Positions 21,177 through 31,227 of a stretch of DNA of 64,000 nucleotides are shown here, in pieces. Position numbers and translations under genes: made by a program. The notes beneath the pieces were generated by a model. The model was given only the letters and a program-made list of their open reading frames with translations. It was not told the DNA's origin and ran no database searches. Within the stretch, counting starts at the first letter, position 1, and each line of letters opens with the position of its first letter. The DNA is taken from positions 8,966,706-9,030,705 of the forward strand of contig NC_088296.1 in NCBI RefSeq assembly GCF_032854445.1, in the 5' to 3' direction. The stretch is from Liolophura sinensis (lineage: Eukaryota > Mollusca > Polyplacophora > Chitonida > Chitonidae).

Positions 21177-24100
21177 TTGGTGATACTCCAGGCGCAAGTG
21201 CCCCACCGGCTGTAGTAGTTGGTGGCTGTGTAATAGATGTTGGTGTCTGTGTTGAATCAGTTGTTGGCTGGGTCGCTAAAGTTGCTGGTTTTGTTGTAGT
21301 AGCTGTTCTCTGTGATGTAGTTGTTGTCGGCTGCAATGATAGAGGCAGTGTTGTCGTTGCCTGTATTGTTGTAGTTTTTGGTTCTGTTGTTGTTTCTTGT
21401 GAGTTTGTGGCTGTGTTGCTGTAGTTGGTGGCTGTGTTGTAGTAGTCGGTGGCTGTGTTGTTGGTGGCTGTGTTGTAGTAGTTGGTGGCCGTGTTGTAGT
21501 AATCAGTGACTGTATTGTAGTAGTTTTTGGTTGTATTGTTGTAGTTTGTGGCTGTGATGTTGGTTCCTGTGTTGTAGTAGTCGGTGGTTGAGTTGTAGTA
21601 GTGGGTGGCTGAGTTGTTGGTTCCTGTGTTGTAGTAGTTGGTGGCTGTGTTGTAGTAGTTAGTAGCTGTGTTGTAGTAGTTGGTGGCTGTGTTGTTCGTT
21701 CCCTAGTAGTTGGAGCCGTGTTGTAGTAGTTGGTGGTTGTGTTGTAGAAGTTGCTAGCTGAGTTGTTGATTCTTGTGTTGTAGTTGTTGTTGGCTGTATT
21801 GTAGTAGTCGGTGGCTGTGTTGTTGGTTCCCTAGTAGTTGTAGGTTGTGTTGTAGTTGTTGGTGGCCGTGTTGTAGTAGTCAGTAGCTAGGTTGTTCGTC
21901 CCTGTGTTGTAGTAGTTGGTGGTTGTGTTGTAGTAGTTGGAGGTTGTGTTGTTGGTTCCGGAGTTATTGTAGTTGATGCTTCTGTTGTAGTTGTTATGGC
22001 TTCTGTTGTAGTTGTTGGTGCCTCTGATGTGGTTGTTGGTGCCTGTGTTGTAGTTCCTGGTGCTTCTGTGGTAGTTGTAGGTGCTTCTGTGGAAGTTGTT
22101 GGTGGTTGTGTTGTAGTTGTTTGTACTTCTGTGGTAGTTTTTGGTGCTTCCGTGGTGGTTGTTGGTGCTTTTGTGGTAGGTGTTGGTGCTTCTGTTGTAG
22201 TTGTTGGTGCTTGTGTGGTAGTTGTTGGTGCTTGTGTGGTAGTTTTTGGTGCTTGTGTCGTAGTTGTTGGTGCCTCTGTTTTAGTTATTGGTGCCTGTGG
22301 TAGTTGTTGGTGTTTATGCTGTAGTTGTTGACGCTTCTGTTGTAGTTGTTGGTGGTTCTGTTGTAATTGTTGATGCGTCTGTGGTGGTTGTTGGCGCTTT
22401 TGTAGTTATAGTATTTACTTCTGCTTCCGTGGTGGTTGTTGGTGCTTCTGTTGAAGTTGTTGGTGCTTCTGTTGTATTTGTTGGTGTTTTTGTTGTAGTT
22501 GGTGATGCTTCTGTTGTAGTTGTTGCATCTTCTGTAGTAATTGTTGGCTCTTGCGTGATGGTTGTTGGTGCTTGTGTGGTAGTTGTTGGTGCTTGTGTTG
22601 TAGTTGTTGGTGCCTCTATTGTAGTTTTTAGTGCCTCTTTGGTAGTGGTTGGTGCTTGTGTGGTGGTTGTTGATGCTTCAGCTGTAGTTGTTGGTGCTGG
22701 TGTGGTAGTTGTTGGTGCTTGTGTGGTAGTTGTTGGTGCTTCTGTTGTAGTTGTTGGTGCTTCTGTTGTAGTTGTTGGTGCTTCTGTTGTAGTTGTTGGT
22801 GTTTCTGTTGTAGTTGTTGTTGTTTCTGTTCTAGTTGTTGGTGGTTCTGTTGTAGTTGTCAATTCTTCTGTTGTAGTTGTTGGCTCCACTGTTGTGGTTG
22901 TTGGTGCTTCTGTGGTAGTTGCTGGCGCAATAGTTGTTGTTATTGGTGCTTTTGTGGTGGTTTTTGGTGCATCTGTGGTAGTTGTTGTTGCCTCTGTTGA
23001 AATTGTTGTTGGTTTTGTAGTGGTTGTTGGTGCGTCTGCTATAACTGTTAATGCTTCCGTGTTTGAAGTCTTTGCTTCTGTGATAGTCGTTGGTGCTTCT
23101 GTTGCAGTTGTTGGTGCTTCTGTGATTGTTGTTAGTGATTCTGTGGTAGTTGTTGGTGGTTCTCTTGTTATTGTTAGTGCTTTTGTGGTGGTTGTTGATA
23201 CTTCTATGGTAATTGTTGGTCCTCCTGTTGAAGGTGTTGGTGGTTTTGTAATGGTTGTTTGTGCTTCTGTGGTAGTTGTTGGTGGTTCTGTTGTAGTTGT
23301 TGGTACTTCTGTGGTGTTTGTTGTTTCTTCCGTCGTTGTTGTTGGCGGTTCTGTTGTAGTTGTTGGCGTTTCTGTAGTGGATATTTGTGCTTCTGTGGTA
23401 CTTGTTGGTGCTTCTTTTGTAGTTGTTGGCGCTTCTGTTGTTGTTGTTGGTTCTTGTGTTGTAGATGTTGGTGTTTCTGTAGTTGTTGTTGGTGCTTTTG
23501 TGGTAGTTGTTGGTACCTCTGTGGTGGTTTTGGGTGCTTCTGTGGTGGTTGTTTGTTCTTCTGTTCTAGTTGATGTTACATCTGTGGTTTTTGTTGTTGC
23601 CTCTGTTGTAGTTGTTAGTTCTTGTGTTGTAGATGTTGGTTTTTCTGTAGTGGTTGTTGGTGGTTCTGTGGTAGTTGTTGGTGGTTCTGTTGTAGTTGTT
23701 GGTCTTTCTGTGGGGGTTGTTGGTGCTTCCGTTGTTGTTGTTGGTGCTTCTGTTGTAGTTTTTGGCGCTTCTGTTGTAGTTGTTGGTCTTTCTGTAGTGG
23801 TTGTTGGTGTTTCTGTGGTTCTTGTTGGTGCTTCTGTTGTGGTTGTTGGTGCTTCTTAGGTGGTTGTTGGTGCTTCTGTTCTACTTGTTGTTACATATGT
23901 GGTTTTTGTTGTTGCCTCAGCTGTAGTTGTTGGCGCTTCTGGTTTAGTTGTTGGTTCTTGTGTTGTTGATGTTGGTGTATTAATTGTAGTTGTTGATGCT
24001 TCTGTTGTAGTTGTTGGTGCTTCTGTTGTAGTTGTTGGTGCTTCTGTGGTACTTGTTGGTGCTCCTGTGTAGTTATTGGTGCTTCTGTTGTGGTTGTTGG

Positions 24101-24474
24101 TGCTTCTGTTGTAGTTGTTGGTGCTTCTGTGGTAGTTGTTGGTGCCTCTGTGGTAATTGCTGGTGCTTCTTTGGTGATTGCTGGTGCTTCCGTTGTAGTT
24201 GTTGGTACTGCTGTTGTAGTTTGTTGTGGTTTTGTAGTAGTTGTTAGTGCTTCTGTAGTAGTTTTTGGCGCTTTTGCGGTGGTTGTTGGTGCTTCTGTTG
24301 TAAGTGATGGAGCTTCTGTTGTAGTTGTTGGTGTTTTTGTGGTAGTTGATGGAGCTTCTGTTGTAAGTGTTTGTGCTTCTGTTGTAGTTGTGGGTGCTTA
24401 TGTCGTGGTTAATTTTTCTCTTGTTGACATTGTTGTAGTTGGTGCTTCCGTTGTTAGTGGTACGTTGCAGGAAT
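21177..24474 (-). pseudogene. giant Thr-rich mucin-like exon, unit A, frame broken
   Basis: In gene direction it starts after tttttactttag (phase 1, xAT TCC TGC) and ends at CCA A|GTAAGTG (phase 1), 3,298 nt. It is built of 21-nt units coding TTTTEAP in the first three quarters and QPPTTTT/QEPT near the end, closing with ITQPPTTTAGGALAPGVSP. Such Thr/Pro tracts are usual O-glycan carriers of secreted mucins. The length is not a multiple of three. The Thr frame changes near 24,072 (a 20-nt unit), near 22,295 (a 19-nt unit) and near 21,400, and a CAG reads TAG at 21,887-21,889. Read from the acceptor the frame becomes Gln/His-rich at 24,072 and stops at 23,891. Pseudogene, assembly error or an undetected small intron are all possible. 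Confidence 0.7.
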
Positions 24475-24853
24475 CTAAAGTAAAAAGAAACAATTTTTTT
24501 GTTTGGGTAGAGGAGTTGCCGTTTGAAATTTCTAGCAAGAGTTAAAGAGTTTTATTGTATTTTGGAGCAATATTCCAGTACAATGATACAATTGGCTCAT
24601 ATTGCCTTACATGAGCTAGATGTTTCTCTCCGCCCTAAGATCATACTCTGATCCATATGATCTTTCTTTTTAAAATCGAAAGAATTGTAGAGTACCTGGC
24701 ACCTGTTTCTTACTTTCTAATTTGTAACGTAAAGATACTCACACCATATTGGTGAGAAAGAAGTGGTCTTTAACGAACGTTAGATTGCTCCAAAGTACAC
24801 ACCAGCTAATTGTCATTGAGGCCACATAAGCAGTGAGAAAGTGTGTGTGTGTG

Positions 24854-24870
24854 GGGGGGGGGGGGGGGGT
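24854..24870. repeat. GT run followed by 17-bp G run
   Basis: Lies in the intron between the giant exon and the 309-nt exon. Unit B has a shorter interrupted version at 59,000-59,018. Confidence 0.9.
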
Positions 24871-25169
24871 TGCGTCAACATATTTTCTCTCCAAGCCGTT
24901 CCAGCGATTTTTTGGCGGACGATCTTAACGATCTTAATAAATAGCTCGGTAAATACAGAATTCAGTAAATAAATGAATAATTCGGTCAGTAAATAAGTAA
25001 TTCAGTTAATAAAATAAGTAATTCCGTAAATAAATGAATAGTAAATAAGAAAATAATTCAACACATAAATACCGTAAAAGAAATAATAACTAAAATAATT
25101 TAGAAATCATTATATCAATATATTATTGGAATAAATGCACATAAATCATTGAATATACGTTTATCTTAC

Positions 25170-25478
25170 CCAGTGAGTACCCTACGTCGCGACACTGTTC
25201 CATCAAACCAAAAGATGCTAAAATCTCTTCCGTGGTGGCTGGGCGCTGACCATCTTTGCATGCGCAGACGCCGTTTTGACATGTTTGCTCAAACCCATGC
25301 TGACACATTCCACAGGTGTCGTTCAACAGCGAGAAGCCGGCGATTGCACAATTTTTACCGGTAGAATCGACAGTAAAAGCAATGGGACACTCACAGATCT
25401 TAGAGATGGTGTTGCACTCAGAGTACATTCCTACACAACGCCCGATATTTTCTCCACATGGGTCGTTGTAATATGCGG
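25170..25478 (-). CDS. exon: two 6-Cys EB/EGF-like modules, unit A
   Basis: A 309-nt exon, phase 1 at both ends; acceptor gtgttgtctttcag, donor G|GTAAGATA. It codes about 103 residues with 12 cysteines in two blocks of six: the first from DPCGENIGRC to GKNC, the second from NDTCGMC to EQC. The second block has the RPATTEEI word, like RPVTPEEK in the 315-nt exons, so both exon types share descent. No membrane segment is present; a secreted role is expected. The unit B copy (59,317-59,625) keeps all cysteines but differs at eight residues. Confidence 0.85.
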
Positions 25479-25539
25479 CTGAAAGACAACACATTGATTA
25501 ACTGGCCTTTATATTGAAGGATTGGTTATTTAATGGATT

Positions 25540-25700
25540 GAAAGATTGATTGGTTGACTAATTAATTGATTGATTGATTGATTGATTCTTAAACTGATTG
25601 CTTGATTGGTTAGTTGATTGAGTTTAACGCCATGGCTGATTGCTTGATCTGATGAATGACCGATTGATTGTTTGGTTTGTCAGTTGATTTATTAATTGAG
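25540..25700. repeat. (GATT)n-rich microsatellite
   Basis: Imperfect gattgattgatt runs within the intron to the right of the 309-nt exon; the unit B copy is at 59,680-59,860 with different run lengths. Confidence 0.85.
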
Positions 25701-26034
25701 TCTAACGCCGTGTTAGAGAATGATTCACTTATATGACGGCCGCTGTTCACGTAAAAATCACCAAGCTTTGCCAGGTACTAAAGGCTACAGAGAAAACACG
25801 CGATGTATTTGGCTAAAGGCATGGTACAGTTGACAGAAATGCTAACTAAAGTTTGTTTAAAGAAGAATGATAATGCAAAATTCATATAAAAATGTGATAT
25901 ATGAAGCATTCAAGACATTTCTTGGATTTTTCGTACTCCTTATTTTTTCGCGGTTGAAACGACTTGCAACAAGAACAATCTGAATAAAGCGCGCTAGTTA
26001 TTTATTTATTTATTTATTGCACTCACACGTTCGT

Positions 26035-26367
26035 AACCGGCACAGTTGGTGGAGCGGTAGATCCCCGATCAACCCTGGGTCAAGTCACACCTAATACTTT
26101 AAAGAGGAAGGTGTAGTTTCCCCGATTCGCGTTCGGCATAAAGGGGATATTGCAACGACTGGTTGACCAGTCTCAGTGTAATGGGTCGAGCGTTGCGGCT
26201 TACTTGCCTTCGGTAAGTTGTCTCAGTGAAGCAGCACTAGATAAAAGAGCGGTGGAAATCCGTCCTTCTAAAAGGAGGTACATTACATACACTATAAGGA
26301 TTCCTTTGTCGTCATATGACAGAAAAGTTGTTGAATACGACGTTAAACACCAAGCACTCCCTCATTA
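26035..26367 (+). repeat. tRNA-derived SINE, family 2, full length
   Basis: The head is gcacagttggtggagcggta (box A-like) and gatcaaccctgggtc (box B-like). The middle has ggttgaccagtctcagtgta. The tail has cgtcatatgacagaaaagtt and gacgttaaacaccaagcac. It lies in an intron of unit A and is present at the same place in unit B. Confidence 0.88.
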
Positions 26368-26864
26368 ACGCATTCGTATCAGCTGGCGAGAGCGCACAGT
26401 CGGCCTGCCCACTAATATGGATTCGAACACGTCAATTATACTCTTGAGGAGGCCAAAGTTTGAAAGTTAGTATATCAAGAATGCTTACAGGGCATGTGTA
26501 AGACAGATGGCATTCTACATGTCTGTGAGAACTGTCCATCATTAGTAACACCAGGCTCTACAATCTGACGGAAGTCCATTTCACTGTTTCTTGGTAGTGT
26601 GATAGTTGACAAACGGAATCAAGTAACGTGTGAAATCAGACGTCTTGTCCATTTACCTCATTGATATATTTCTTTGAACTATTTATGTAAAGGATTAACA
26701 AGCTGAACATTACATGCCCATAATACCATAGCTTAAGCAGAATTTTGTAGAAAAAACCCCATTAGTTTAATAGCACATCAAATCAAATATGTAACCTCCA
26801 TCTTGTAGTTGTTCTGTTATATTTCCATGCAACAGTACTAGAAGAAACTTTTTTGTATTTTTAC

Positions 26865-27329
26865 CTGGCACACACTTTGTGTTGTTGTTAGCCGATGGAA
26901 CAAAACTTCCTTCGCATAAGCAAATAAATCCATCACAAGCTCGCTGTTTACACACAGCTCCATGTGGACAGTCGGGGCTAGAGTTGCAGGAATCTGTGAG
27001 GTTGACAATGACGGATCGGAATGGTGTTGTCGGTGTTGGTACGTTTGTAGAGGTTGTTGGTGGTGCGTCTGCTGTTGTTGGTGGTGCTTGTGTAGTAGTT
27101 GTTTGTGCGTCTGTTGTAGCTGTTGGTGCATCTGTTGTAGTGGTGTCAGCATCGGTAGGAGTTGTTGGAGATTCTGTGGTAGTTCTTAGTGCCTCTGTTG
27201 TAGTTGTGGGGGCTTCAGTAGTAGTTGTTGGTGCTTCTGTTGTAGTTGTTGGTGGTTCTGTTGTAGTTGTTTTCGCATCGGTGGCAGTTGTTGGGGCTTC
27301 TGTAGAGGTTGATATTACAGGACATAATC
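26865..27329 (-). CDS. exon: long Thr/Asp/Glu linker plus EB-like module, unit A
   Basis: A 465-nt exon (155 codons), phase 1 at both ends; acceptor atttcttccacag, donor G|GTAAAAATAC. It begins with a cysteine (GLCPVIS), runs through about 90 residues of TTTTEAP, TTTTDAP and TTTTDAQ units, then a module LTDSCNSSPDCPHGAVCKQR followed by ACDGFICLCEG and KCVPG (7 Cys, C-x-C present). NLT and NNNT offer N-glycosylation sites. It is open throughout and is the clearest combined linker-module exon. The unit B copy (61,031-61,495) has the same length with about 13 residue changes and all cysteines kept. Confidence 0.85.
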
Positions 27330-27385
27330 CTGTGGAAGAAATAAATAATAATTTTAATGTAATTTTTTTCTCTTTTTTTAGAAGC

Positions 27386-27420
27386 TGCACACACCATGCA
27401 CACACCATGCACACACCATT
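27386..27420. repeat. 11-bp minisatellite, about 3 copies
   Basis: Unit cacaccatgca, in the intron about 55 bp upstream (gene direction) of the 465-nt exon acceptor. Unit B has about ten copies at 61,551-61,657. Confidence 0.9.
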
Positions 27421-27789
27421 ATTATTTACGGAAAGAAAACATGACTGCAGTTTTCGTCAATAATTAGTTTTCCAAATAGGTCTGAATGTCGTTTTTTCTA
27501 CATAAATTAAGACAAAAGCACATTAACCTAGAGTCAAAGAAACACAAAATGTATGGCTCAGTGGTTGACTGTTAAAAATAAGCCTCAGACTACTTTCTTT
27601 AAATGTTTTCGTATAGAATTTCTGACAACAATTAGGGGCCTTTAATTAACTGTATACTAATGTGGCTTTTAAGATCAACTGCGTGTTTTTTTCCTCATAC
27701 AAACCTCACACAAAGATGTAGACATTACAAACAAAGCCAAAAAAGTTAAAAAAGATAGCACTATCACAAAAACTAATTGATTAATTTTA

Positions 27790-28055
27790 TGTCATTTAAT
27801 TGGTGATTTACGCTATACTCAGGAATATTTCACTGATACGACGACGGCCAGCATTATGGTGGGTGAAAACCGGCCAAAACCCAGGGGCAAACCCACGACC
27901 ATCCGCAGGTTGCTGACAGAACTTCCCACGTACGACCGGAGTGGAAGCCATCATGAGCTGGACTTGAACTCACAGCGACCGCATTGGTAGAAGACGCCTG
28001 GGTCATTACACTGGGCTAGCACGCAAACCAAATGAGCCACAGAGGCCCCTCTTAT
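27790..28055 (-). repeat. tRNA-derived SINE, family 1, near full length
   Basis: Minus orientation: tail at the left (ggtgatttacgctatactca), body with aacccacgaccatccgcagg, tRNA-like head at the right (ggacttgaactcacagcgac, ending in gcaaaccaaatgagccacag). Present in units A and B, absent from the same intron of unit Z. Confidence 0.9.
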
Positions 28056-28247
28056 CAGAAAAAAAAATAGATTACATTAACACGGAATTGTCTGCTATGC
28101 CAAACGAAATCTGTAGATCCTGTTTTTCTCCAAAAAATATTAAAAATTATTTCATCTGGAAAAATCTTCCCGCCAATTTGCACACAATGTATTCTGATAG
28201 CTATGGACACGCTCCACAATAACGCATTGAACTAGAGTGTATCTTAC

Positions 28248-28562
28248 TTAAATCAAACGTGTCTGCGCGGCATTGCAAGGGGTAGTCCACGTAAGCTTGC
28301 TTCTCCTCTGGGGTAACCGGCCGAAACCCACTTCTACAGTCGCACGTTGTGCCATTACAGAATAGTTCTATGAAGCAATCTGAGTCACTCGTGCACGTAT
28401 CCCCAAGGCGACCTTCGCCTATCACATTGCAGTCCGTCCCTGATGAGGACAGCTCCGTGTTTTGGCCACATACGCAGTAACCGTCTGTTGTGTCGTTACA
28501 TTCAACATTGAGTCCTGTACACTGGCCATTGTCCGTGCCACACCGCTCACCAAACAAAGACG
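28248..28562 (-). CDS. exon: two 6-Cys modules, 315-nt type, unit A copy 1
   Basis: A 315-nt exon, phase 1 at both ends; acceptor ctgtgtttggtacag, donor GATTTAA|GTAAGATAC. It codes xSLFGERCGTDNGQCTGLN..., with module 1 having C-x6-C-x6-C-x7-C-x-C-x10-C and module 2 running from GDTCTSDSDC to PLQC. NDT and NGT are potential N-glycosylation sites. It is almost identical to the copies at 29,405 and 30,531, so recent tandem multiplication or gene conversion is likely. In gene direction it follows the 240-nt exon. Confidence 0.87.
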
Positions 28563-28808
28563 CTGTACCAAACACAGAATACAAGCAAGATTATCACGGG
28601 TGTTCTCTCCGTAAACTCAACAGACTTCCATGCTCACTGCGTATGGAAAACAACTTCTACATGGTTTGGTTTTTCATCCAGTTAATTAAATTATGCTATT
28701 GTTTTCTTTCTGCTTAAAAATAGCACTAAATGAATTAAACTATTTTTTAAATGAAAAATACATTTAGAGGAAACACAAAACCTGGATTGGAATATACAAT
28801 TAACTGAC

Positions 28809-29048
28809 CAGTTACGCAACCATTGTCGTTGTCATTTGGAACATATCCTATAACACACAGGCATATTTGTCCATCACACTGTCTCTGTCGACAACTGGCT
28901 GACACTGGACATTGGGAATCGTCAGAGCACGAGGTAAATAAACTGGCTGGGACTAGTGTAACGGTAGTCTGCACCTCTGTTATCAGTGTGGGCGTTGTTG
29001 TTGCTGCGCTAGTTGTAGTTATAGGTGCTTCTGTTGTTGGACAGAAAT
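28809..29048 (-). CDS. exon: Thr linker plus EB-like module, 240-nt type, unit A copy 1
   Basis: A 240-nt exon, phase 1 at both ends, acceptor gcaattcttcag, donor G|GTCAGTTAA. It codes xFCPTTEAPITTTSA, a linker, and a module from LFTSCSDDSQC to GCVTG. Together with the 315-nt exon it makes a repeating two-exon cassette of about 80 plus 105 residues. Confidence 0.87.
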
Positions 29049-29404
29049 CTGAAGAATTGCAAAACGAAGAAGGAAATATATATATATAGAAAAGCAATTA
29101 CCATGCCACTGTTGTCCAGATTTTTGAAGCATCAGAGAGAATAACTCTTGCATGTACTTGGGGACTTATTCCCTTGAGTTGACTTATGTGGAAGAACAGC
29201 GGACTCGCAGCACAGAAACCAGCAGAGAAAAATGTGCATCGACAAAAGAGGATAGTTCCAAAAAAAATTACGTAATGCATCTATGTGCCAATTAATATGG
29301 ACAACTTCTAGATCTGGAAGGATATACCTCCTGGGTATACACAATATACTCTGACAACAGTGGCGACTCTGCACTATAACCCATGGAAACTAAGTGTATC
29401 TTAC

Positions 29405-29719
29405 TTAAATTAAACGTGTCTGGGCGGCATTGCAAAGGGTAGTCCACGTAAGCTTGCTTCTCCTCTGGGGTAACCGGCCGAAACCCACTTCTACAGTCGC
29501 ACGTTGTGCCATTACAGAATAGTTCTATGAAGCAATCTGAGTCACTCGTGCACGTATCCCCAAGGCGACCTTCGCCTATCACATTGCAGTCCGTCCCTGA
29601 TGAGGACAGCTGCGTGTTTTGGCCACACACGCAGTAACCGTCTGTTGTGTCGTTACATTCAACATTGAGTCCTGTACACTGGCCATCGTCTGTGCCACAC
29701 CGCTCACCAAACGAAGACG
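29405..29719 (-). CDS. exon: two 6-Cys modules, 315-nt type, unit A copy 2
   Basis: Same length, phase and splice words as 28,248-28,562, with a few residue changes (TDDGQC, TQLSSS, DTFNL). It is open throughout. Its left edge is also where the A/B duplication ends: unit B leaves homology 6 bases before this exon. Confidence 0.87.
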
Positions 29720-29938
29720 CTGTACCAAACACAGAAAACAAGCAAGATCACCACGGGTGTTTTACCGTGAACTCAACAGACTTCCGTGCACACTGCGTAT
29801 AGAGAAGAACTTCTACATGCTTTGCTCTTTAACGGAGTTAATTAAATTATGCTGTTGTTTCTTTTTTGTTTAGAAATAGCATTAAATGAGTGAAAAAAAG
29901 GAAACACAAAAACTGAATTGGAAGATATAGTAACTGAC

Positions 29939-30178
29939 CAGTTAAGCAACCATTGTCGTTGTCATTTGGAACATATCCTATAACACACAGGCATATTTGT
30001 CCATCACACTGTCTCTGTCGACAACTGGCTGACAATGGACATTGGGAATCTTCTGAGCACGAGGTAAATAAACTGGCTGGGGCTAGTGTAACGGTAGTCT
30101 GCACCTCTGTTGTCAGTGTTGGCGTTGTTGTTGCTGCTCTAGTTGTAGTTGTAGGCGTTTCTGTTGTTGGGCAGAAAT
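29939..30178 (-). CDS. exon: Thr linker plus EB-like module, 240-nt type, unit A copy 2
   Basis: Same design as 28,809-29,048 and 240 nt long; acceptor gcaattgtttag, donor G|GTCAGTTAC. The module reads SCSEDSQCPLSASCRQRQCD with all seven cysteines, ending GCLTG. Confidence 0.87.
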
Positions 30179-30530
30179 CTAAACAATTGCAAAACGAAGA
30201 AGGAAATATATATATAGAAAAGCAATTATCACGCCACTGCTGTCCAAATTTTTGAAGCATCAGGGAGAATAACTCTTGCATGTACTTGGAGACTTATTCC
30301 CTTGAGTTGACATGTGGAAGAACAGCGGACTCGCAGCACAGAAACCAGCAGAGAAAAATGTGCATCGATAAAAGAGGATAGTTCCAAGAAAAATTACGTA
30401 ATGCATATATGTGCCAATTAATATGGACAACTTCTAGATCTGGAAGGATTTACATCCTAGGTACACACAATATACTCTGACAACAGTGGCGGGTCTGCAC
30501 TATAACCCATGGAAACTAAGTGTATCTTAC

Positions 30531-30845
30531 TTAAATCAAACGTGTCTGGGCGGCATTGCAAAGGGTAGTCCACGTAAGCTTGCTTCTCCTCTGGGGTAAC
30601 CGGCCGAAACCCACTTCTACAGTCGCACGTTGTGCCATTACAGAATAGTTCTAGGAAGCAATTTGAGTCACTCGTGCACGTATCCCCAAGGCGACCTTCG
30701 CCTATCACATTGCAGTCCGTCCCTGATGAGGACAGTTCCGTGTTTTGGCCACATACGCAGTAACCGTCTGTTGTGTCGTTACATTCAACATGGAGTCCTG
30801 TACACTGGCCATCGTCCGTGCCACACCGCTCACCAAACGAAGACG
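30531..30845 (-). CDS. exon: two 6-Cys modules, 315-nt type, unit A copy 3
   Basis: Third open copy of the 315-nt exon, phase 1 at both ends, with CTGLHVEC and DSNCFLELF as its private changes. All 12 cysteines are kept. Confidence 0.87.
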
Positions 30846-31065
30846 CTGTACCAAACACAGAAATCAAGCACGATCATTACGGGTGTTCTCTTCGTTAACT
30901 CAACACACTTCCGTGCACACTGCGTACAGAGAAGAACTTCTACATGCTTTGCTCTTTCACGCAGTTAATTAAATTATGCTGTTGTTTCTTTTTTGTTTAG
31001 AAATAGCACTAAATGAGTGAAAAAAAGGAAACACAAAAACTGAATTGGAAGATATAGTAACTAAC

Positions 31066-31227
31066 CAGTTAAGCAACCATTGTCGTTGTCATTTGGAACA
31101 TATCCTATAACACACAGGCATATTTGTCCATCACACTCTCTTGGCCGACAAGTTGCTGACTCGGGGCACTCTGAATCGTCAGTGCAGGAAGCAAATAACC
31201 CAACAGACAGCGGTGTTGTTGTTGTTC
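31066..31227 (-). CDS. exon: short linker plus EB-like module, unit A, most upstream exon found
   Basis: A 162-nt exon (54 codons), phase 1 at both ends; acceptor ttcttgctttag, donor G|GTTAGTTAC. It codes GTTTTPLSVGLFASCTDDSE, then CPESATCRPRECDGQICLC and GCLTG. It is the most 5' family exon recognised in unit A and matches 10,514-10,657 of unit Z. No first exon with signal peptide was securely found upstream. Confidence 0.82.

Noticed and set aside
22288-23859. Plus-strand 523-codon Val-rich frame (VVVVGASV repeats), with similar ones at 56,472-58,200
   Set aside because: It is the antisense of the 21-nt TTTTEAP units. The minus strand has splice sites, cysteine modules in frame and homologous exons; the plus strand has none.
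22719-23969. Plus-strand Cys/Trp-rich frames (CWCFCCSC repeats)
   Set aside because: Antisense of the Thr repeat in another frame; the cysteines are a by-product of ACA/ACT codons.
25540-25700. CRISPR-like or regulatory repeat
   Set aside because: The regular gatt words are a simple 4-bp microsatellite in an intron, in a eukaryotic context.
26150-26368. Open frame at 26.15 kb and its partner at 60.31 kb
   Set aside because: It lies wholly inside the family 2 SINE.
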